A stretch of DNA of 64,000 bases, from positions 434,001-498,000 of the forward strand of contig VUYV01000075.1 of the NCBI GenBank assembly GCA_008711295.1, in the 5' to 3' direction. How positions within the stretch are numbered: position 1 is the first letter of the stretch; each line of letters begins with the position of its first letter. The stretch comes from Anarhynchus alexandrinus (taxonomy: Eukaryota > Chordata > Aves > Charadriiformes > Charadriidae). Of the stretch, positions 1-12,560 are shown in pieces. Below the pieces are notes generated by a model that saw only the letters and a program-made list of their open reading frames with translations, was not told the DNA's origin and ran no database searches. A program made the translations under genes and the position numbers.

Positions 1-326
1 TAATAAAGTCTATTAACAACATAACTGCAGTTGATTCATAATGTCACATTTGTTTGCAAGTAATGGATGTAAGGTTAAAATGGTTTAACTATTACAATGT
101 TTGAAAATGATTTCTGTTCCCTAAAGCCTCCTTTATTTTTATTACAGTTTTTTTTCCCCTTCAGCAACCAGTTGTTTTGCAGTTGTTAAACTGCTTTCAG
201 CTGTAGATACTCTGCATTATCAAGATAGATGGGGCTTGGTGTGGGATTTCCACGAAGGTTGGTTGCTGAAAAAGTAACTTCAACAGTGTGCCTTTGAGAG
301 ATTTATTTAACTTGTCCCTTAATAGG
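1..326. other. AT-rich flank upstream of CpG island
   Basis: No gene or repeat is recognised. The sequence is AT-rich with short T runs and leads directly into the CpG island. It would be the upstream flank if the island is a plus-strand promoter. Confidence 0.4.
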
Positions 327-690
327 CCAGGCCGCGCCGATTTCCACAGAAAGAATTCATTTTTCTGTCAAACTCCGGGCTGCTTTGCCGGCAGCCTCAC
401 CTACCCGCCGGTCGGCACATGAAATGCGCGCCGCCGACCCTAAAGCGTCGCTGGTCTCTGGGCCGGTGGCTGGCGAGGGTCTGTGACTCCGACTGCCTTT
501 CGCGGCCGGGAGACGGGGGGTTTTGTTCTCCTTTGTGTCTTGCGCTTACATAGAATCTGCGCGGCCGCCGCAGCATCGAGTGCCGGAGCGCTCCCCGTTT
601 GTCATTCTCTTATCCGCATCCAGGAGTTAGAGACAGAAGCAATCCTTGAACAGCTCTGCGGGGGGACGGGCAGGCGTGAGGAGCCAGCGC
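327..690. promoter_or_regulatory. CpG island, candidate promoter
   Basis: A hand count gives about 35 CpG dinucleotides in roughly 360 bases, with GC content near 60%. The flanks are AT-rich and nearly free of CpG. It contains NotI-type GCGGCCGC-like and GCGCGCC-like runs. CpG density close to expectation in vertebrate DNA usually marks an unmethylated island, so a transcription start for a coding or long noncoding RNA could lie here. There is no clear TATA box and no recognisable first-exon protein. The open frame across it (483-716, plus) has no known domain and is probably fortuitous. A possible donor, CAG|GTACCT, lies downstream near 909. Direction of transcription cannot be decided. Confidence 0.6.
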
Positions 691-2560
691 TGGGCACCCA
701 GGCTTGGCTTTGCTAACTTTTGAGTTCCTGGGAAGGATGTTGCCAAAGTCATGTACTCTATCAGAGTCTTTCTTGACATCTTAATTTGCAGCTCGCTCTG
801 CGCGGAGATTTTTCTTTTTCTCTGAGGTTGAGAGAAAATTGCGGATAAAAGCAGATCGCTTGGCCCGTAATTGTAGCTTTTTAATGGGTTAGGCAAATGT
901 TCCGTGCAGGTACCTACACGTAATTTGTTACAACAATTTGTTTTGCCTATTATCTTCCTTTACAATCACATTCAATGATAATTATTCCATTTAAGAGAGA
1001 GTCCTGGCTTGTGTGCTGATTTGTACTCCATTCACACATGTAGAAAGGGTTGCATATAGTTTTTTTTAAAAGGAGAAAATAGGAAAAAAAATCATTTTAT
1101 CAAAGAAAACATATATGCTTGAAAAAAAGAAAACCCCTCAAGTTCCTTCACCTAAACCACTGTCAACAGCTTAGAGTAGCAGAAGTGAAATATTTTTTTA
1201 AAAAATCAGGTTTAGTTCTTTCTCACTGTGTGCTGTACATTTGCTGTTTCATTTCTTCCTAATGGGACAATGAAAATATTACAGATCGGTGAACTTCGTT
1301 TTGTTTCTGGTCACCACCAGTTAATTTCACCCTTTGGTTCCCATGCACTGACAGAGGGTTGCAATTACTCTGGATTTTGTGTGGATGGCACTCAGCGAGC
1401 CTTGTGATGGCTGGCAGTTAAAAACACTTGGACAGATGGATTTTTGGACTAGAAATATAGCAGGGGGATATTTAGTTGGTTTTAACAAAACTATTTTAAT
1501 AGGTATTTTCAAGAAATCGTGGACACTCAGATTTGCAAACCATAGCCCCTGTGTTTGTATTATATATATACTTAGCCCTGTATTTATAGCCCCTAAAAGG
1601 CTCAAATTCTAATTGTTCTGCTCCTTTGAAGAGTCTCCTGAATTTTCGCATCTTGTTATTACAGGACTTTGTAGCAGTATAACCACATAACAGGGTTACT
1701 TCTGGCAAATCTGCACCCGCAGGAGAGGAATTACACTCATTAACTGTATCAGTTTGCAAACAGCACATAATTTGTATATGGACTTAAGCCCCGGTCCTGC
1801 GAGCAGATCCAGTGTGTCAGTGGATCCAGAAGATCAGTGATTTTGCAAAAGACCTCATATACTTTGTACAGGATTTCAAAAAGGAGACATGTTTGGGGTT
1901 TTGTTGCTGTTTCTGTTTTCCCCATTGAGGCTTGCAGGATAAATCCCAGATGGACTCATACGCTGAGTCAGTTCTAGTGAGTATTTCAGATGATATTTTT
2001 AGTGTTTTCTAAAAGGAAGGCAAAACCCCCCCAGTGTTTACCCAGCGTGTTTACAAGGGCAGTGACTCCACGCACGTGCAGCATCCCCATCGCACGGGCA
2101 GCGGAGGGCACACCAGGAAAGCGTGGCCGTGATGGAGAGCAGCTGATCTACGCCACCACTTTTTGTGTGTCGTGACAATGCTAGATAGCGGCGGAAAGCG
2201 GCTGCTCTCAGATTTGTTAGCTTAAGCGAGAGCTTTGCCTCTTCAATGACATGATTGTGTTAAAGCCAGCGCTCCTGCCTGGAAAGAGCAGAAAGCGGGA
2301 GCTGAAATCTCTGATAGTGTCATTGTTCCCAGAGGTACAGTAATAGGCTTCACTTTACAGTGCCGTATCTCACTTGGAAAGCACCGTCTCTGGGAGTGAT
2401 ATAAACTCTTTGTTAATACGGATAATAGACTTCAGGACCACTTAAACCTCTAAAGACAATAAGGCTTGGGCAGCTGAGAGTATTAACTACATCATTTCAA
2501 ACACATTCATGAAAGTTTTTTCTTTCACTTTTTGGATGCTTTGCCAACTTTTACATTAAG
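691..2560. other. Unique noncoding sequence
   Basis: No gene, RNA or interspersed repeat is recognised. The sequence is AT-rich with scattered A and T runs and frequent stops in all frames. Short open frames such as the minus-strand one at 1327-1605 show no domain. Confidence 0.5.
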
Positions 2561-2725
2561 CTTTTGACTGTTTAAGCCACTTCTGTAATCAATTATTTTT
2601 TTGAGCAGAATGAGCCCTTAGAAAGCTACAACCCAAACCGCTAGGCTACAGCCGCCTCCTCAGATCAGTGGCTCAGGCAATTTGTTAACATTGGATATGA
2701 TGTGTTGCATTAACAACTGTTTGTA
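2561..2725. promoter_or_regulatory. Possible conserved noncoding element
   Basis: The stretch has closely spaced TAAT/ATTA, TTGTTAAC-like and CAATTTGTTAAC-like motifs in otherwise non-repetitive DNA, as in many vertebrate developmental enhancers. This is judged from motif content only. Confidence 0.2.
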
Positions 2726-5700
2726 ATTGGGAAAAAAATGGTATTGCCAGTCCAGCTTTTTTAATGACTTTATGCACTGTTTTGCATTAAAAAAAAGGAG
2801 GGCAGCTAGTTTGTTTTGCTTTATTTCTGCAATGCCTTGGGTAGTGCAATGTCCAACCTGGGCTCGTTTCTTTGGAGGTCAGCGTGGGATTATCCAGAGC
2901 AACTCTTTCTCCGGATACTGACGAGCAATGCCGATGGTGGGAGAGGGTGAGGGTTTGCTCTGAGGCACGGACTGACTCCCAGCCTGGCACGGGGCTTCCT
3001 CAGCTCCTTGAAAACCTGACAGGTCCCAGCGGGGTGAAGCTCTGTGCCATGTGGCACGCTGGGCTGTTGCTGAACTCCCTCTCCAGCCTTGCTCTCCAGG
3101 GGGCTGCTGATTTAGCTCTCTGTCCTCTGCCTGGCCACCAACTCCTGTGGCACTGAGAGTGACACCATATCTTAAGGCTGCTATCTCCTGGTCTCTCAAA
3201 CTGGCTTTAAATTAGTTCCAGGCACTCCAGAATCATTAGGAGGTGGTAGACAAGCAACACTGGGCCCTTCAGAAGCCCTGCTAAAATCTCTGCTCTTTCA
3301 GTAAAGCATTTTAACTGTGTCTGGTGTTTTCTGCCAACTCCCCCTTTCCCTGAAGTAAAACAGAGATGCTGAATGGCAGATGTTCAGAAAGCACAAGTAA
3401 TATGCCTATAATTTTACAGAAAATGAGGGATATTTACCCTTTTAACTGATCACTGACTTTTAGATGAGAGAAGGATATGTATTTCTTCATGAACTGATTG
3501 TAGTTAGTCATAGGAGGAGTACAAAACTCCAACTCCTTTGGAGATCTAAAATAGCAAACCTGATATGAAGGATATCTGACTTTCTTGCCTGTTTTGGCTA
3601 CCTGCAGCATAGCAAGCTAGTCTGAGGCAATCATCTAGACAGCCTCTATACTCACCGTCCACACCAGGATGATTCATCATATCCTAAAAAATACACCTAC
3701 AATCGAGACTTGAGGTACGAATCCCTCTGTTTACTCTAGCGGGTGTCCACACGGCTGGGTTAGCCTAGCATTTAAACAGAAAAATTAAGTGGGATGAATG
3801 CCACCCAGCTAACTACAGGATATCATGATTAAGATACAAACTTCATTTGTGCAAATGTATCAGCGCTGTCACATCTTCTCAGTGAAAGAAGAACTTAACG
3901 TCTCCGACCGACGGCTCAGTAGTGCTGTCATACCTGGCTCGACACACCGTGTATCACAAACTCAGTGACAGTCAATGACAGTCATTCTGTCAAATGGCCT
4001 GATTCTGTTTGACATGTAATGCCCTTTACCCCACTTTGGCGCTGGCAAGAAGCCACACAGACGATGTAAATAATATTTAAACAGACCTTAGGGCATCTAA
4101 GCATTGCCTGAACGGCATGACTCTGGTCTTGGATAAGAGAGAATCAGGCCTGGAGAATTTTGTCCTTGAATTCAAAGGGTGCAGGATGGATCACAGATAC
4201 TCTTACAGAGGGGTTAGACCAGCCAAATAATAGCAGCATTTATTATTCATCACATGATACTTGGTTAGGACTAATAGGTATAACATGGTTCTATGAATTC
4301 ACATTTTAGGTTGCATTTTGTCTTTTCGGTGTGTGTGGCTTTTGAAAAAATCCACATCTATTTGAGCAAGAATATATTCTTTCATCCCAGTGGTCTCAAA
4401 AATGACATAATTGTTCCCCACTTGATGTAGTGACTTCAGCATGTTTCTGCATGTGTTTAAAGCACACAGGTTTCCAGGTTGCCATTGCTCATGTGCAGGA
4501 GGAGTGTGACTCATATGTACTGTCCTTTTTGGCTTTTTTTGTGACTACATACATGACTGTGTACAAGAGCTATGTTAGAAGGATAAATGACTGTGGGATT
4601 ATACCCCCAGTAGGAAGAACAGGAATGATATTCTTAAGTGTCTGGAAGGAACGCAGACAAGGCCCAAATGAAAGCATCTTTTATTTTTCAACTTCATCGA
4701 TCAAAAGCTTCTGTGTGTAACACGCTAAATGACAGCTGACACATCTGAAATTCTGGGATAAAACACCAATAGCAAAAAAAGCCCAACCAATAACAGGCAA
4801 GGTTTTACTGCCAGTAAAGCAGGTCCTCTGCTGAGGAGAAATGTTAAAACTGCGTGAATTACACCCAAGCAACTGACAACTTTACTTAGCTATTCCATAC
4901 ATTAGAGGATAAATCTCCATTCTAGGAAGTTTCAATGCCATTTTAGTTATCCATTTAATCCACCTATTCATTTAGCAGGAATGGTAATTACGGGAAAATT
5001 GCTGCCAAACTATGATGTGCAATTAAAATTCAGGCTATTTTGTGTGATGCAAAATCTCCCTTTTTTACTATCATCTTACAAATCCTCTGATAGAAAGTTT
5101 GTGCCTTTTTGAAACAGAGCTTGTAATAATAAGCCATCTGGCTTACTTAAACATGAAAGATTAAAATGATATACAGTATGAAGGCTTCCTATTCAATTGC
5201 TAATGTCCAAGAACTCAACTCCAGTGGTGAAAGCTGTCATTTGGGGGGAAGAGGTAATTAAAAGATTTCCTTGTAGAGATGGGTCCTAGAGCAGGGGACT
5301 GGCACATCCAACAAGCAAAACTAATTTTCCAAAAGAAAGCAATGCTGGCCAAATGTCTTGCAAGATAATCTTCTGTATCCTTTAGTTCCCTCACAACTGC
5401 TTGAGTGGGACTGAAAGGTGGGCTGATGACTGGTGGGACAAAAGCAACCAAACCTTGCTTTATTTACCGTACTAAGCCAGCAGTGCTTCGTAACACGGGC
5501 TTGACTGAGGCGGACAACAATGAGGGAAAGTGCATTGTGATTAAATAGTGACCCGCTCTTTTCAGAGAGACGTGGAAAAAGGTCACAAATGTTTTAGGGA
5601 AACTGCAATACAGAAATGGAAAACCTGGATTCTGAGAGCTGACATACAGAAAGGCACTCTTCTGAGGACAGGCTTTTGAAACAAATGCATTTCATAGCCC

Positions 5701-6811
5701 TTACACCTTTATAATTGGCAAGAGGCTAATTGGGGGCACAGTACTTGAGCTCGTGCAGCATACAGACTATGTGAAAAAATGGGGTTATTGTCGATTGGCT
5801 GCAGAATGAAAACAAGGGACACCTCAGCTGGGACAGTGGCACGTCCTGTTGATTTCAGCCTCCGTCTGCCTTCCACCCAAATTTCCAAACTGGAAGCAAC
5901 TGAAATTGCTGTTGATCAGACGAAGCTCCCACCCTAGGGTCTGAACCCTAAGTGGAAGCAGAGCTGGGTATGAATCGTTACCAGACAGTGCTCCATATGG
6001 TCTGGAGTACTTGTAGGGAGTGCCGTATCTTTGACTTACAAAGCAAAGCCTAAATGTTATTACATGTAGACTGTAACCCTCCCGGATGAAGAGATCATGT
6101 CTCATTCCCTATGGGAAGAAGAATTTAATACAGAATGTAAAACTCTCTAAATAATTTTGAGTTCCGTGTATCATTTATAGCAGAGATCTACTTCTCAGTT
6201 GAGTTTTACAGAACTGCTTTACAAGTCTGGAGAAACATAAACTTCCCGTGTTTTATTCTATTGCCACTGTTGTTCCTACAGAAGCCTATTTAATTACAAC
6301 TGCACTATATTATCTCAGTCTTTATCAGACTTTTTCAAAAGGGAGATGTTTTTAAAGTGCCGTGTGCAGGTACAGTACTCCATAAATAAAGAAAGAGTGC
6401 TAAAATGAGAACCCTCCCATTAAAGACACTATCCTCATCTGCTCCTTTTCAGAAGAGCAATTTTAATGAAGATCCTATTGCTATTAATTCTACTTTCAGG
6501 CTCCATTTAGGCTGAGAGGAGGAAATAATGAATCATGACATAATGGAAGTCCCTGTAAAGCACTCAGCTTACCACACAGAAAACCAGACTTGCATGTGCG
6601 TTTGTTTTTGTTTTTAAGACTAGTTCTAACAATAGCAGCCAATGGGAGCCTATTAACTTCATTGTGTCTTAACTTTCTCTTCAGTCCTTGGCTATCTTCC
6701 AGCTTAATTCCTCTGAGTCAGCAACACATTGAAATCAGGTTAAATGAACTCTTGGATAAGAACGTCTACTAAAGGAATAATTGATCTTTCCACCCCTGCT
6801 CATCACCCCTT
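2726..6811. other. Unique noncoding sequence
   Basis: Nothing recognisable as a gene or repeat. The part at 2870-3200 is somewhat GC-richer, with overlapping open frames on both strands (2872-3156 plus, 2879-3199 minus). Neither encodes a known domain, and overlap on both strands is what composition alone produces. A short imperfect direct repeat of the form cagtgacagtcaatgacagt lies at about 3963-3982. Confidence 0.5.
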
Positions 6812-6876
6812 CCAAAAAAAAAAAACCACCAAACCCAAACAAAAAACCAAACCAAACCAAACCAAAACAAAAAAAG
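6812..6876. repeat. A-rich (CCAAA)n-like low-complexity tract
   Basis: An A12 run is followed by imperfect CCAAA/CAAAC units. A similar tract occurs at 33161-33230. No tRNA- or LINE-like body is recognised next to it, so it is called low complexity rather than a retroposon tail. Confidence 0.75.
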
Positions 6877-9610
6877 CACCGCAAAGGCAACAGTTTAATA
6901 TGCAGCCCAATTCAGAGGTGGCAGGATGGGCAAGAGTGTGCTGCGGGTATGGGTGAGCTGGGGAAGCAGCCGTGTTAGTGTTGTTGAGCAAAAAGTCACA
7001 CATACTTTGTTTGGCAAAAGTGAGAAGAAAGGGCCGTAGGACTGTGGGAAGTGAACGGACTATATTTGCTTCTCTTGAGGAGCTCCTATTTGCCTTCAGC
7101 ATAGTTTCTCATCACCTAATTTTCTGACACCCTTGACTTTTTACTCTCTGTAATTTTGTCTTGTAAAGCGATGGAGATTGACGTGCCCTTTTCATGTCAG
7201 AGGAGAGAAGATGTCCCTCCGCTTACGAGCACAAACAGCTATAGGAAGAGAGGACAGATCCACTCCTTTCTTGGCCTAGGTATTCTCCCAGGAGGACGGG
7301 GTGAGGAAGGAGAGCAGCTCGCTGGCTGGGCGCCTGCTGACCTCTCAGTAAGGGAAGGGGAGGGACTACCCAGGCAAACAGATCATTAGGGCTGAAAACA
7401 TGCAAAAATCAAACACGAGAATTTACTTTGGTTTTAAGCAAACATCATGTCTGCTGCAGGCCTCATTTTTTTGTATTTTTATGGAGATGGATACATGGAT
7501 AGATGTATGGATGAGGCAGACAGAATAGGCTCTGAATTAAAAAAATTAGACCTATACAAAAGGGGCTTAGTAGCTGTTATGCTGTGATCCCAGCTCATTA
7601 AACTTATGTAGTCACTTTCTAAGACAGCACATTTATTGTCCTTTGGCCTCCCTACTGCTTTATCCTTATGTCCATAGTGCATGAAGACTTGGGCTCACTA
7701 TACTTAAAAGTCTGCACTTATGCTCCAGGTTGGTAGTTTTGTTGTTTAAGTAAAAATGGAGCTGTTTACTGCAAGGGTGAAGTGTGTCAATGAAATAAAC
7801 CAGCTTCCTTGAGGACTTCTCTGCACTATCCATGAGGAACTTAGAGCTACCATAAACTTCATGTTCCTCTCCAAAACTCAGGCACATCTGAGAGAAGGAC
7901 TAAGCCATGTGCAATGTAGATGTGTCCATCAGCAGCGGATAACACTCCTGCTGCTAAGGTCTCTGCTGAAGAGTGCAGAGGTTACATGGTGATGAGGACA
8001 TGGAAAGAACCTGGAGAAGATACGACAGAGATACAGCGCTTTCTTGTGATCTCCACCTTGGTTTGTTGCATCATATCAGAGGCCCTTTGGGGAAGGGACG
8101 AGTGCTTCCTTCTGTGTTTGCTTAGAGCTGACACAACAGGGTTGTGTTGTTGACTGGATTTCAAGGTAGTACTGGAATAAAAATGTCAAGTGATGCATTC
8201 CGAGGATGTAATCCTTGCTCCGGAAAGTTCCCACTCTTTGCAGAAGACTTTCAGACACAGAATAATAATTTTTCCTGAAAGCCTTATTTGTGAAAGGTTA
8301 CTTGCCTGTTGAAAGGCTGGTTGGGGGGGACACATTTTGTACATCTGGCATTTCTAGCTTTTTCTGTATTAGCTATATATATGGCTGTGTAGACCAAGTG
8401 ACTGACCAGACCTTGGTCCCTTCACTGCTTGATATGTCCATTCATCTCTTCAGTCATTAGAAGAATGAGCTATTTGAGAACCTTCTAATGTGTACAACAC
8501 ATGGAATATGCGGAATTAAGATTTTCCAGGAGGTGATTGTTCCTGGTATAAAATATGTGCAAAACCCCCAAAGGATTACTCTCTGAAGGGTATCGACCTC
8601 CCATAGCTCTCATTTATGGAGGAACTGAGAGGAGCTTTTTTCCCTCTGACACTCCCAGTCCCGCCCCTCTGCCCCCCCCCACCCCACCCCTTGTGTGTAA
8701 TAACTCATTGGAAAGGAGATGATAAAGTCTACTAACTTCAGCTCTGATGTCATTACAGAGCCTTGCATTTCATTTGGGAGAACTACGCTATATAGGTGAG
8801 AAGAGTGTGAAGAATTAATTTTTTTTACTATTTTTGGTACCAAACAATTTGTCTGGGCCAGCACAGCTAGAGGCTCAGGAAAGAAGTCATCAGTGGAAAT
8901 GGCACAGCTCAGCATCCTCAACGTGAACCAGTGCAGAAGCACTGTAGGTCTTTCAGCAATGGCACTTACAATTGTGGTTCACTCAGAGAGATCTGACACT
9001 ACAGAGATGTTCCTATGGCAGCTGATTTGACTGATCACTGACACATGCCATAATGAATCTGTCGGGCTAGCTGAGGGACACAGAATGATCAAGACAGCAA
9101 GGAGAGGATGGAAGGAAGCCTTTCTGAGGCAAAAAGTGGTGGAGCTGAGAACCTGTTCTAATTTTTGAGAGATCCGAGAAGAAAAAGACATATGAAGTAG
9201 AGCAGTAGAGCTGCTGCTGCTCAATCTGCAGGTAAGAGAAAACAATGGGGAATAGCTCTTAATCTCAGAGTGGCTCAACAAGTAGGCAGGATACTTTGAA
9301 AGAAAGGTTTCCTTGAGATAAATAAAAGTCATTATGTGGCTCAAAGGAAGGGGAATTTGTCTTGATTTGATGACATAGCTTGAAAATGAGAGGAAAAACA
9401 ACACCTGAAGGCTACTCATTGACTAATTTGCTGTCCAAAACAAACCAAATATATTGCTATGCTGCCCACCCTTCCCTTTCCTCTTTCAGCAATGTACATT
9501 TTAATCATTTATTTTGTTTATATTTTTAATTTTGACATGTTCTGGATTGTTTGCATGCTGCCATAATATGTCTGTGCCCACAATAAAAAAAACCTAACAA
9601 ACTACTGTTC
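6877..9610. other. Unique noncoding sequence
   Basis: No gene is recognised. The stretch includes a C-rich run (about 8671-8690), GATGGATA-like imperfect tetramers near 7485-7515, and a consensus-like splice donor CAG|GTAAGA at about 9231 that cannot be paired with an exon. The 146-codon minus-strand open frame at 8979-9419 is Ser/Leu-rich with no known domain. Confidence 0.5.
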
Positions 9611-9860
9611 TTCTTCAAACCCCTCTTTAAACTTCCCTTCTGCCACAGTCCTTCAAAGCACTGGGCAGTGATTAGGCTGTCCTAAAAGGGTTCTTGATGC
9701 TGATTCTTATCCTACCAGAGGAACTACTTTGTCTCTTCCTTTCGTCCCCTCTTGCCTCCTTGGCCTTGTCAGCCTCCTCATTTTTTCCTCTTCTATCTTT
9801 AATTGTTACACCCAACAGCTGCAAACTTTGTGGGGCAATGACTGTCCCTAATTCTAGGAG
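9611..9860 (+). mobile_element. Ancient LINE 3' end fragment (amniote L3/CR1-L3-like)
   Basis: The order of landmarks resembles the 3' end of an old amniote LINE. A Phe/Leu/Pro-type segment (cttcaaacccctctttaa) comes first, then gtgattaggctg, then a T/C-rich stretch, then tgcaaactttgtggggcaat followed by gactgtc. The last part recalls the ancestral ctgtaaactctttggggcagggactgtc signature common in turtle and crocodile repeats. The copy is heavily diverged and has no open frame. Family assignment is from memory, not from a database match, so the subfamily name is uncertain. Confidence 0.5.
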
Positions 9861-11847
9861 CTATTCCAATTCAAAACTAATGAAAAGCTACTAATAGTTA
9901 ATTCAGTAGACCATCGCTGCTCAAGGTAAAGGAGTGGGTCTGAACTGTGCTGCCAGCTACAACTGAGCAACCCCAACAAAGTCAACATCTGCTCCATATC
10001 AACATTAAACCTCTAGAAGACTTCATGAAATGCTGCAGGCACAAATAAGGACAGTGTGCTGATGATGCATGTTGCTCTCATTTGAAGCAGACACTGACTC
10101 CAGTTATCACGGAAACAGAAAGATGTGGTTGAAGAGAAGCTGGTTCAAATGCAACTCAGAGAAAATGCTTATGCCCTCCAGCACTGAGGAGCATTTCAAA
10201 GCCAGTTCCTGGGAGAGCCCTGCAGTCAGTAGGGTACTCCTAGCAGGTGTGGTGGAGTGCAAAGCCATGCAGTTGCTTGACTTTGTTTGGTAGTGTCACA
10301 TTAATGAAAGAAATGTGTTCTTTTATCACCTTGAGCAAAATACATAAACCCCCGTCCTTGAAGAAAAAGACCTGAGTGCAACCACGCACCTCTTCTGAGA
10401 CTAGATTACAGCAAAACTTCACACTCTAGCCCGGCAGTTGAAGGCATTAAGAAGTTGTAGCTGACTTAAATCACAGCAGCCCACTACATTGCATTTGTGG
10501 ATGACTTCAACTTCAAAGTATGCAGAGGACTAGACCCCTCACCGCAAGAAGAGTTTCTCTGTCCTCCTTTGGGGTTTACAAACCACTGATATAAGTACAG
10601 GGTACCGCTGCAGTAGTAGATCACAAAACAGCACTAGGGCTTGTGCTGGTAGGGCTCCCATTTTCCTCTCCCCCATAGCAACATCCCTAGAAAATTTTAT
10701 AATGTGACCAGGAAAAAAGCCCAGTGGGACTGGCAGAGGGAGTCCGGCCACTGGTCTGCTATGTTTCCACTGCTCTGGGGATCTACAAGGAAATCTGCAT
10801 TTTCCCACCTCTTAAGTTTAGAGCTAAGCTTTACCAGTGCTCTTGGCTCTGTAAAAGTTGAAGGCATCAGACTTCTCCCAGTTTAAAAAAAAGTCATTAC
10901 AGTGAGTGCCAACAGCAAAAGAGTCAAAATAGCAGGTCTTCATATTAAATATCTCTTGGATAAGGTGTTTTTCCTTCTGCAGCCATCCTGTTTACATGGA
11001 TGTTGCATTTTACAATGACGGTAGGGTTTAGTTACACCGTTCTTTCTTCCTAACTTGTTTTATCACCACAGTGACTTCTGTCACTGCGTGAAGCATTTGT
11101 TTTCTGAGGCAAGACTATGCTGAGCCCAGAGGGTGCCCTTAGAACATGACCATTTAGTGGTGCGAGAAGTTCAAACCCAGAGGTTGCTTTTTGCCCCGTT
11201 GGTAAATATGCTGTATGCATGACGCCATGCCACTTCATGCAGAAAAGTGTAACCCACTGTCCTTGTGTTTTATGGCATCACTTGCTTCTGCGTTGTATTT
11301 ATTTTGTTATTAATGCTGGCTGCTTTCCAATAGCTTCTGGCCACAATGACTGCTGCAATCTTTTGTCAGCTAAATCAGACACAATCTGCAGACAGAAACA
11401 TATTATCGTGTACATCATTTTCAAATAAAGCGATGCACATACAACACACTGTTGTTTTATATGGAGGTGTACTGAATTAAATCGAGAATGCTGTTGAGCC
11501 CATCTAAAAGAATAGCTGTAAAAAGCCATAATAAGATGATATATCATCTGATTCTCAAATGGAGTAAATATAGGAAAAGAATAAGCCTTTAAAGTGATAA
11601 TCTCTCAAAGAAGTGAAGTAATTAAAGATGATTCTCCATTCCTCCCCCCAAAAGAAGTATTTAGGGGAAATGTAATATTAGTGGGTTAAAATAATAGACG
11701 TGTCCATATTTTTCAGTGCTAAAAAGTAGACTATGTAAAACAACAGAAGTCTTATATCCTGTGAGAAACCTTTAGCAATTTGGGGGTTGATGCTATTTTT
11801 ATTGAAGTCAATGAGTGTTTTTCCTTCGATTTTCATGGGAATAATGT
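9861..11847. other. Unique noncoding sequence
   Basis: No gene or clear repeat is seen. It contains several short open frames on both strands, none with a domain. It separates two fragments of apparently related ancient LINEs in an order (3' end first, RT region second) that means they are separate insertions rather than one interrupted copy. Confidence 0.45.
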
Positions 11848-12106
11848 TGTGTCACCCTTGCTTCAACAACCTTTTATCTGGCATCATTGAATGCAGTCTC
11901 CCTGCCCTTATATCCATTCAGAAAGCTGCTGCAGAGATGATAATTTTCCTAGTCCATGGCTTTGACTTCCTTCCCTCCCCAGACTCTCTCTGCTCTTTTG
12001 CCTTGAACGTAACCTACTTATCCTCACTTTCTACACCCTCTGTGGCCTGTCGCTGCCCATCCTATCATCACAGCTTTGACTTTGGCCAAAGAGCAGGCCG
12101 CTTGGG
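11848..12106 (+). mobile_element. Ancient LINE, reverse-transcriptase C-terminal region
   Basis: The plus-strand frame contains FNNLLSGI followed by LPALISIQKAAAEMIIFL, which resembles the conserved non-LTR RT segment with SIQNAAA-IFLARR-DH and the following LHWLP region. The DNA signature atatccattcagaaagctgc, then atcctcactttctacaccct, then tatcatc, is in the order expected of CR1/L2-superfamily elements in reptiles. The RT catalytic core is absent. The frame is broken after the FDFL motif, and the downstream peptide no longer matches. It is a decayed fossil, much older than the CR1 copies in this window. Confidence 0.6.
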
Positions 12107-12299
12107 GTAAACAGCAAAGATATTTGGTCCAAAACTTAAACCTCGAAGCAAACTTCAACTGTTTGTTTCTAGGAAAGTTTTCTGAGGGCCAGTGGATAGC
12201 ATCCCTTGAGTTTTGAACACCACTGGAGAAGGTTGTTCACTCTTTTGAAATTCCTGTCTTTTCTGGCAGCAGGCAGTGCTGAGAAGTATTTATTGTAGG
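12107..12299. other. Unique noncoding sequence
   Basis: Nothing recognised. Confidence 0.4.
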
Positions 12300-12560
12300 A
12301 CTTTTCCGGGCAGAGTATGGTGGCAGTTCACAAGCTGCAAGGGGGCAATGTGCACCTTGCTAACACCCGCAGCCATCAGCCCAGCCCCAGCACACGCCTG
12401 CCGGGCAGCCTGGCCCTCCCCGCACCCTCCTGCCCTCCCAGATTGTCAAGAAGGGGTCCTGCTTTGTGCGTGGGGGGGACTATTGCCCCTTCTCTCAGGA
12501 GCATGGCACGGAGCAGCAATTCGGACTTGTACTGAGCCCAGAGAGAGGGGTAAACGAAGA
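12300..12560. other. GC-rich, CCTG/CCCAG-rich stretch
   Basis: Locally GC-rich with C-rich runs on the plus strand and open frames on both strands, but few CpGs. It is not a convincing CpG island, and no protein domain is seen in any frame. Confidence 0.4.

Noticed and set aside
6812..6876. A-rich tract as a processed-pseudogene tail
   Set aside because: No upstream or downstream mRNA-like body and no flanking duplication is visible. The similar tract at 33161 suggests ordinary low complexity.
8979..9419. 146-codon minus-strand open frame
   Set aside because: Ser/Leu-rich, no recognised motif. It does not continue into the neighbouring ancient LINE, which lies on the opposite strand.
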